Below, piece by piece: positions 58,735 to 64,000 of a stretch of 64,000 bases of DNA. The DNA lies in assembly GCA_902780305.1 (NCBI GenBank), contig CACZFB010000007.1, positions 1 to 64,000 on the forward strand, written 5' to 3'. Under the pieces are notes generated by a model, which had not been told where the DNA came from, did not search any database, and saw only the letters and a program-made list of their open reading frames with translations. The first letter of the stretch is position 1, and each line of letters starts with the position of its first letter. The DNA is from an uncultured Coriobacteriaceae bacterium (GTDB taxonomy: Bacteria; Actinomycetota; Coriobacteriia; Coriobacteriales; Atopobiaceae). The position numbers were made by a program, and so were the translations under genes.

Positions 58735-60126
58735 CTATAGCTCGTCGTAGAACGCGTAGCCGTCGCGACCGCGACGCTTTACCTCGTACAGGGCGCTGTC
58801 GGCATGCTTAAATAGCTCGTCCTCGGCGCATCCCAGCTCCCCAAAGGCAACGCCCACCGAAATGGTGGCGGCGGGAAGGCCGTTGGAATCGTCGCGCAAG
58901 AACGCCGCGACCTTCTCGATACGTGTGGCAATAACGTTGCGCAGCTTGGGGTGGGTGTCGGCCATTATTACAGAGAACTCGTCGCCGCCAATGCGGCAGA
59001 TGTGGTCGGTCGACTTGAAGGATGCAAACAGGGTGGCGGCGACCTCAATAAGAATCGCGTCGCCCATCTCGTGGCCCCACTGGTCGTTAAAGACCTTAAA
59101 GTTGTCGATGTCCACGAGGATAAGCGCGCAGGTGCCCTTGTTCTCCGAGAGGAGCTTGTCGAAGGCGCCGCGGTTGTACACGCCGGTGAGCGCGTCGTTG
59201 TGCGCCTCGAAGGAGAGCGACTCGGCGCGGTCGTGGTGACGGGCGTACATGTCGTTGTACGCGGCGGTTAGGTAGCGCAGCTCTTGGGCGCCCATGGGTT
59301 CGAGTGCCTCGTCGTCGCGGATGCTCTTCGCATACATGGTCATGGGCCAAAGCAGCATGATGGTTGTGGAGACGATTACGAACCCGAGGACGAGCAATAG
59401 CAGGATAACGCCCACGCGCAATGCGGTAAGTTGCGTGTCCAAGGTGGTATTGCATTGATCGAGGTCGGCGCGCAGCGTGTCGATGAGCAGTTCCGAGGAC
59501 TCCTGCACCTGGTTTTTTATCTCGAGTTTTTGGCGCATGTAGTGCTCATCCGTTACCAGCTTGTTTGCCAGCTCCATCTTCTTGCTTGTCGAGAGACCCT
59601 GCTCGTCTTCGCTGAGGGATACGCCTTGCAAGGAGCTGGGGAGTGACTGGTTGTGCTGGGCCTCCGCCACCAAGCGCATGGCATGGAGCTCGACCTTTGC
59701 CAGCTCGTCGGAGACTCCTCCCGCCTGCTCCAAGGCCGCGATTGCCCGTTCGTTGGTGGCGTTCTCTCGTAGCGTTTGCAGAGCGTTCTCGCGGTTGCGA
59801 TCCTGCTCCATCTCGTTTATGTAGTTGCTCAAGTGCTGGAGGTCGGCGGTCTCCACGTACTGGCGAGCCTCGAACGTAAGACGGTCGGAGGCGTCTTGCA
59901 GCACGTCGACGGCCTGCTGACAGGCATGGTGGGCCTCGGTTATTCGGTTGGATCTCGTTTGGGTGCTTATGGCAAAGTGAAGGTCCATAAGCGTGAGAGC
60001 CGCAAGGATGAGGGCCAGGATAAACGAGCAGATGTTGATGGTGCGCATGCGGGGGGATACGGAGCGGGCAACATAGGCAATGTTGCTCGTTGCCTTGTCC
60101 TTATGCGATGCTTTTTGCTGCTTCAT
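58735..60126 (-). CDS. Membrane-bound diguanylate cyclase
   Basis: 463 residues. Two membrane helices (near 33-53 and 235-258) flank an extracytoplasmic helical sensor domain of about 180 residues, a four-helix-bundle type. A short HAMP-like linker follows. The GGDEF domain has an intact RIGGDEFSVIM motif near 378 and NAHNDALTGVYNRGAF-like substrate-site features. The position of the RxxD inhibitory site reads KSTD, so product feedback inhibition is probably absent. It makes cyclic-di-GMP at the membrane. GGGGGAG lies just before the ATG. Confidence 0.92.
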   Translation of the reverse strand: MKQQKASHKDKATSNIAYVARSVSPRMRTINICSFILALILAALTLMDLHFAISTQTRSNRITEAHHACQQAVDVLQDASDRLTFEARQYVETADLQHLSNYINEMEQDRNRENALQTLRENATNERAIAALEQAGGVSDELAKVELHAMRLVAEAQHNQSLPSSLQGVSLSEDEQGLSTSKKMELANKLVTDEHYMRQKLEIKNQVQESSELLIDTLRADLDQCNTTLDTQLTALRVGVILLLLVLGFVIVSTTIMLLWPMTMYAKSIRDDEALEPMGAQELRYLTAAYNDMYARHHDRAESLSFEAHNDALTGVYNRGAFDKLLSENKGTCALILVDIDNFKVFNDQWGHEMGDAILIEVAATLFASFKSTDHICRIGGDEFSVIMADTHPKLRNVIATRIEKVAAFLRDDSNGLPAATISVGVAFGELGCAEDELFKHADSALYEVKRRGRDGYAFYDEL

Positions 60127-60188
60127 GCGCTCCCCCGACTCGCGTCAGTTATTGTTATACCACGCAAGGGGTCGTCATGGCCGCAAGG

Positions 60189-60217
60189 GGCGCCACCGAC
60201 AAGCGAACGGTGGCGCC
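60189..60217. terminator. Hairpin downstream of the HtrA gene
   Basis: GGCGCCACCG (60189-60198) pairs perfectly with CGGTGGCGCC (60208-60217) around a 9-base loop. There is no clear T run. Confidence 0.55.
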
Positions 60218-60274
60218 ACAGGTTACTACCCGCTATCGATTTACGTTACTTTTACGGCTCAGCGGCCAAATGGG

Positions 60275-61507
60275 CTAGTACGGAAGTTGTCCAAAGTACT
60301 GATCCAGGTAGCGCTGATCGAGCGACTCCTGCTGTTGCCGCTGCATTTGCGCCTGCTCCTGCTCCTGCTGTGCCTGCAGTCGCTCGTCGGAGCCAAGCGT
60401 TACGCTGGTGGTAAGCGTCTGTCCGTCGCGCACGTACTGTACGTCCACCGCGTCGCCCACGGAGTTGCTGCGCACGGCCAGCAACAGGCTGTCGGCCGAG
60501 GTCACGTCCAGGTTGCCAATCTTGGTAATGATGTCACCAACCTCAATGCCGGCCTTCTGGGCGGGACTGTCTTGGGCGACTTCGGCCACATAGGCACCCT
60601 CGCTTGCCCCCAGGTTGTTGGTCTGCGCGGTCTGTGCATTAACCGTGGCACACGAGACGCCAATGTAGGCATGGGTCACCTGCTCGCCGGCAATCACCTT
60701 GTTGGCGATTTCCACGGCGTAGTTGCCTGGAATGGCAAAGCCGATTCCCGAGAAGGACCCGCTGCCCGAGGCGTCGGCGATCAGCGAGTTGATGCCCACG
60801 AGCTGGCCTTGGTCGTTTACCAACGCCCCGCCCGAGTTGCCGCCGTTGATGGCCGCATCCACCTGAATGAGGTTGGTGTACAGCGTGTTTCCGGTGGTAT
60901 CGGCCATAATCTGATTGCGGTACAGGGCGCTTACAATACCGGTCGAGACGGACTGGTCGAGCCCCAGCGGGCTGCCCAGCGTCATAACCCAGTCGCCTAC
61001 CACGAGCTGCGAGGAGTCGCCCACCTCGATGGGCGTTACCGGGGTGCCGTTGAGCTCCGCCTTGATTACCGCCACGTCGCTCGAGGCGTCTCCGCCCACG
61101 AGGGTGGCGTCGTAGGTGTTGCCTTCAATGGTCACCTGAATGCTGGTTGCGTCACCGGCCACGTGCCAGTTGGTAATTATGTTGCCCTCGGTGTCGAGCA
61201 CCACACCCGAGCCGATGCCCTCACCGCTGGGCGTCACGACGTTTACCGAGACGACCGAGGGCAGGCACTTTGCTGCCACGGCCTCCGACGTGCTGGCCTC
61301 GCCGCTTGCCGGCGTAATGTTGAGTGCCGTGCTGGAAAAGTTCTGCGGGTTGGTTTGGCGCGCGGCGGTGGCAGGGGAGAGCATCCCCGTTCCCACGAGC
61401 GCGACGGCCAGCGATGCCGAGACCGCTGCCCCTGCGACTGCGCCGCCAAGGACGCCCTTCCACGTGTTTCCGGTGCGGACGTGCTGTTCCTGATACCTGT
61501 TGCTCAT
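60275..61507 (-). CDS. HtrA/DegP-like serine protease with PDZ domain
   Basis: 410 residues. One N-terminal membrane anchor (near 18-45). The trypsin-like domain has His in TNWHVAG near 114, Asp in SSDVAVIK near 144 and Ser in NGGNSGGAL near 224. A PDZ domain follows (about 285-370, AYIGVSCA and AQKAGIEVGDIITKIG), then a Gln-rich tail (QEQEQAQMQRQQQ). It is a surface quality-control protease. AGGAAGGTG lies 8 bases before the ATG. Confidence 0.95.
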   Translation of the reverse strand: MSNRYQEQHVRTGNTWKGVLGGAVAGAAVSASLAVALVGTGMLSPATAARQTNPQNFSSTALNITPASGEASTSEAVAAKCLPSVVSVNVVTPSGEGIGSGVVLDTEGNIITNWHVAGDATSIQVTIEGNTYDATLVGGDASSDVAVIKAELNGTPVTPIEVGDSSQLVVGDWVMTLGSPLGLDQSVSTGIVSALYRNQIMADTTGNTLYTNLIQVDAAINGGNSGGALVNDQGQLVGINSLIADASGSGSFSGIGFAIPGNYAVEIANKVIAGEQVTHAYIGVSCATVNAQTAQTNNLGASEGAYVAEVAQDSPAQKAGIEVGDIITKIGNLDVTSADSLLLAVRSNSVGDAVDVQYVRDGQTLTTSVTLGSDERLQAQQEQEQAQMQRQQQESLDQRYLDQYFGQLPY

Positions 61508-61660
61508 GTTGGTTCACCTTCCTCTTTGGGGTACGTAATGGATGTACCCGCGCGGGCCACAGGCAAACGGTGCTCGGGCCGTCTGCACGGGAGTGAAACA
61601 ATGCTCTTGGTAAGCTTAAAATCGGACCTCAAATTTGGCTTTGCTTCAGGTTTCGTTGCC

Positions 61661-61719
61661 GTTCACGGGCTGGGCGGAATGTGTCGACCTATCAAGGGGG
61701 TAACCCCCCTTGATAGGTC
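61661..61719. repeat. REP family B hairpin with tail, reverse orientation
   Basis: GTTCACGGGCTGGGCGGAAT precedes the hairpin GACCTATCAAGGGGG with its complement (61686-61719). It lies in the 300-base gap between the divergent HtrA gene and the gene at 61808. The rest of that gap shows nothing I can name. Confidence 0.8.
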
Positions 61720-61807
61720 AGAGGCCACGGGCACCCATGTTCGGCCCAGTCACTATGATTTATACTCTGCAAGAGATGAGACGATAGCGGGCGAGGGGAG
61801 CCGTACT

Positions 61808-62872
61808 ATGCCGAACCGGGAGCTTTTGTACCTCATCATGTATGCGCTCATGGCAAAGGACGGGCGCGAGGCGGCGCTGTTTGGTGACTGCGCACCGCTG
61901 GCACGCGAGGCCTTTGCGCGCAGCTTGGCGGGGGAGGCGTTTCCCATACTGTGGTTCGAGCTGCCGCTTATGGGGGACCCATGGTTCGACCTGCATGTAC
62001 TGGCCGCCCGGGATCAGATGTCAGCCAGCATGCGTTTCTCGGAGGACGAAACCGCCGGCCATCCGGAAATCTTCTCGTGGTTCGTTAAAGAGAAGCACGC
62101 CCTTGCAGTAAACCAGCTTGCGCTGAGCTACGACGTGAGCGCGGGGGACATCCAAAATCCCGCCGTGCAGCTGCTGGTGCGCTCACGGGATGTGGACGTG
62201 ACGTGCGAGTTCCTAGAGGTTGCCGGCGGGGCCGATCTGGTTGCGGCGTATCGCGACTTTGCCGCTCGCATTCCCCAGGACTGGTTTGCCTGCTACGCCG
62301 GCGTGTTTCCTGGGCGTGTGGGCATGGGCCTGCGTGTTGAGTGCATACCAAATCGGGAGCGCTGCATGGCATATGCCCGGAACAGCGAGCTGCTTGCAAG
62401 GGACTTGCGTGCCGCCGGGCTCCAAAGCATCAGTGACACGCTGCTGGAGTATTGTGCCCAACTGGCGCCGTACCGTTTGGAGTTTCAGTTTAACGTTGGT
62501 GCGGATGGCGTGGTTGGCCCCACCTTTGGCACCAGCGTTCACTGCGAGCGTTTCGACGAACGCACGCGTGTGTTGAAATACGTCCCAGAGGAGGAGCCTG
62601 CCGCGATCTTTGGGATGGTCCAGAAGTGGGGGCTTGCCGACGAGCGCTGGCATCTGGTGGACGAGCTCGCGTTCTCCAAGCGCGTTGCCCGAAACGATGA
62701 TGAGCAGCGGCTGTATTGCTGTCCCTCCATGGTAAAGCTGCGCTGGTGCGACGGGCAGCCCATGGACGCCAAGCTCTATATCGTGGCAGGCCTCGGCACC
62801 CCTGCGGAGAACGCGGAGGATGGCGCCGACGTCAGCGCTGCTACCAGCAAGAAGGTCGAGGGGCAAGCATAA
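61808..62872 (+). CDS. Protein of unknown function, paralogue 1 of a tandem pair
   Basis: 354 residues, no signal peptide or membrane helix. Motifs shared with the next gene: LFGDC, AFPILWFELPLMGDP, FPGRVGMGLRV, then DERWHLV and KLRWCDGQPMDAKLY. Alternating helices and strand pairs suggest a repeated alpha-alpha-beta-beta fold. This recalls ABBA-type prenyltransferases, but no diagnostic residue supports the idea. AGGGGAG lies 7 bases before the ATG; the open frame upstream to 60080 is antisense to HtrA and not coding. Confidence 0.75.
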   Translation: MPNRELLYLIMYALMAKDGREAALFGDCAPLAREAFARSLAGEAFPILWFELPLMGDPWFDLHVLAARDQMSASMRFSEDETAGHPEIFSWFVKEKHALAVNQLALSYDVSAGDIQNPAVQLLVRSRDVDVTCEFLEVAGGADLVAAYRDFAARIPQDWFACYAGVFPGRVGMGLRVECIPNRERCMAYARNSELLARDLRAAGLQSISDTLLEYCAQLAPYRLEFQFNVGADGVVGPTFGTSVHCERFDERTRVLKYVPEEEPAAIFGMVQKWGLADERWHLVDELAFSKRVARNDDEQRLYCCPSMVKLRWCDGQPMDAKLYIVAGLGTPAENAEDGADVSAATSKKVEGQA

Positions 62873-63891
62873 TGCAGATGCCATCGTATGCCGACAGCTT
62901 TGAGGTGCTGTGCCTGCAGGCCGCAGACAACGGCCGAAAGAACGTGTTGTTTGGGGATTGCGTTGACCGCGCGCGGGTGGCTCTGCGGCCGTTTATGGTT
63001 GGCAAGGCGTTTCCCAGTGTCTATTTGGAGTTTCCCCTTATGGGCGAACCGTTTATGGACGTAACGGTGCTCTACGGCAAGCTTGAGCCCCATACGCGCA
63101 TCGATAGCAACACAGTGCTGGGGATGGAGCCCCTGCTGGATTGGTATGCCGGGTTGGGCGAAGAGTATTCTGACGTGTGCTTTGGCTTTGAGCTGGACGT
63201 AAAGGACCCGTCGCTGCCCAAAGCCGCCGTGCATTTTGAGCCGCGTGCCCACACCGAGCTCGTGGAGCCGTTTTGCCGGGCAATTGGCGAACCCGATCGC
63301 GCACAGCTTTATATGCAGCAGACAAATCGCATGCCAGAGGAGTGGCCCCTCGCGTTCTTTGGGCTGTTTCGCGGTCGCCCGGGATCTGCGATGCGTGTGT
63401 GTGGCTATTTGGGCAACGGCGAGCGCGACGCATGCGCGGCAGATCCAGCACGCGTGGCACGGGCGTTCGACGAGGTGGGCTTTGCTGCGTACGACGATGC
63501 CATGCTGGAACAGGTCTCGACGTTTCTTGCCACGGTGCCCGGGAGCGTGGACTTCCAGTTTGACGTGAGCTCGGGTGGCGAGGTCGGTGGCACGTTTGCC
63601 ATAGATGCCAAGTTCGACTGCATGCAACCCGCCGACGTTGTTGCCTCCTTTGCGAGTGGTCCCGGCGCGCGTCTTATGCAGCTGTTTGAGGCCTGGGGGA
63701 TTGCGGACGAGCGCTGGCGGCTGGTTGCGGACGCCACGTTTGCCCGCGCTCTGCCTGTTGATCTGGAGGACGGGTCGCAGGGACGCTTCGCCCTGACCCT
63801 CATGCCTCAATGGGTCAAGGTGCGTTGGTGCGACGGCATCCTACAGCCCGCCAAGTTGTATCACTTTGCAAACGCCGCGCTGATGCGGTAA
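62872..63891 (+). CDS. Protein of unknown function, paralogue 2 of a tandem pair
   Basis: 339 residues. It matches its upstream neighbour in order and spacing of motifs: LFGDC, AFPSVYLEFPLMGEP, FRGRPGSAMRV, DERWRLV and KVRWCDGILQPAKLY. Identity is modest, so the duplication is old. The ATG overlaps the TAA of the first gene by one base (TAATG), a sign of translational coupling and probable partnership, for example as a heterodimer. I do not recognise the family. Confidence 0.75.
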   Translation: MQMPSYADSFEVLCLQAADNGRKNVLFGDCVDRARVALRPFMVGKAFPSVYLEFPLMGEPFMDVTVLYGKLEPHTRIDSNTVLGMEPLLDWYAGLGEEYSDVCFGFELDVKDPSLPKAAVHFEPRAHTELVEPFCRAIGEPDRAQLYMQQTNRMPEEWPLAFFGLFRGRPGSAMRVCGYLGNGERDACAADPARVARAFDEVGFAAYDDAMLEQVSTFLATVPGSVDFQFDVSSGGEVGGTFAIDAKFDCMQPADVVASFASGPGARLMQLFEAWGIADERWRLVADATFARALPVDLEDGSQGRFALTLMPQWVKVRWCDGILQPAKLYHFANAALMR

Positions 63892-63935
63892 CGGACACCG
63901 CGCGCCAAGCAACGGCAACTCTTTGCAAATACGGC

Positions 63936-63965
63936 TTGACAGGCATCCCCGTCAATCTGTATTTT
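63936..63965 (+). promoter_or_regulatory. Promoter for a gene beyond the window
   Basis: TTGACA (63936-63941) and TATTTT (63960-63965) with 18-base spacing, in AT-rich sequence at the window end. Confidence 0.5.
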
Positions 63966-64000
63966 CTATAGACACTATATGCAGAATTGGGTCGATTGGC

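Noticed and set aside
60080-61807. Extension of the 61808 frame upstream
   Set aside because: It is antisense to the HtrA gene and REP sequence; AGGGGAG before 61808 marks the start.

Overview
This is a high-GC chromosomal window. It looks like an anaerobic, gut- or oral-type actinobacterium of the class Coriobacteriia (Olsenella/Collinsella/Atopobium relatives). That placement is inferred from gene content and no phylogeny was run. The clues are high GC, many GTG starts, a rubrerythrin and a reverse rubrerythrin, a cluster-less MutY-like glycosylase, ChW-repeat surface proteins and many palindromic intergenic repeats. Nothing indicates a phage or plasmid as a whole, but 27.1-31.0 kb is clearly accessory.

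Layout. 1-11.3 kb: the tail of a 4Fe-4S protein, then a minus-strand pair made of a MATE exporter and a three-module non-ribosomal peptide synthetase ending in a reductase domain. 11.4-17.3 kb: reverse rubrerythrin, an orphan HipB-like repressor with a clear double operator, tRNA-Asp, a HAD phosphatase, a MutY-like glycosylase, rubrerythrin, a membrane protein and a pyridoxamine kinase. 17.4-22.3 kb: a seven-gene minus-strand pilus-type operon (PilT-like ATPase, four small membrane-anchored proteins, a GspF/PilC protein, a transglutaminase-fold lipoprotein). 22.5-27.2 kb: a potassium channel, an SGNH hydrolase fused to MazG, a DivIC/FtsB protein, an exopolyphosphatase and tRNA-Leu. 27.2-31.0 kb: an accessory patch with a duplicated tRNA 3' end, a MITE-like repeat, gene remnants, a Phd/RelE toxin-antitoxin pair and a repeat-flanked DUF234 ATPase.

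31.0-51.8 kb is the most unusual part. A minus-strand NHLM-type export set (short HlyD-like protein, C39 peptidase-ABC transporter, second ABC transporter) is divergent from a plus-strand operon. That operon encodes a 3276-residue beta-helix surface protein with a PI-PLC-like domain, a 47-residue peptide with a textbook double-glycine leader, a small sortase-type surface protein, and a 63-residue membrane peptide. The last 7 residues of the membrane peptide (PIVTPEI) are identical to the end of the double-glycine peptide. A large subtilisin-like protease with ChW repeats follows on the other strand. I read this as a candidate peptide export and surface-display system that I cannot match to anything described.

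51.8-64 kb: cyclic-di-GMP proteins (a PAS-GGDEF-EAL-PAS-GAF-GGDEF protein, a degenerate EAL protein, a membrane GGDEF cyclase), a small exported protein, a DUF362 protein, a DUF3574-like lipoprotein, an HtrA protease, and two tandem paralogues of unknown function.

At least five families of palindromic intergenic repeats are scattered through the window. They account for most of the non-coding sequence.
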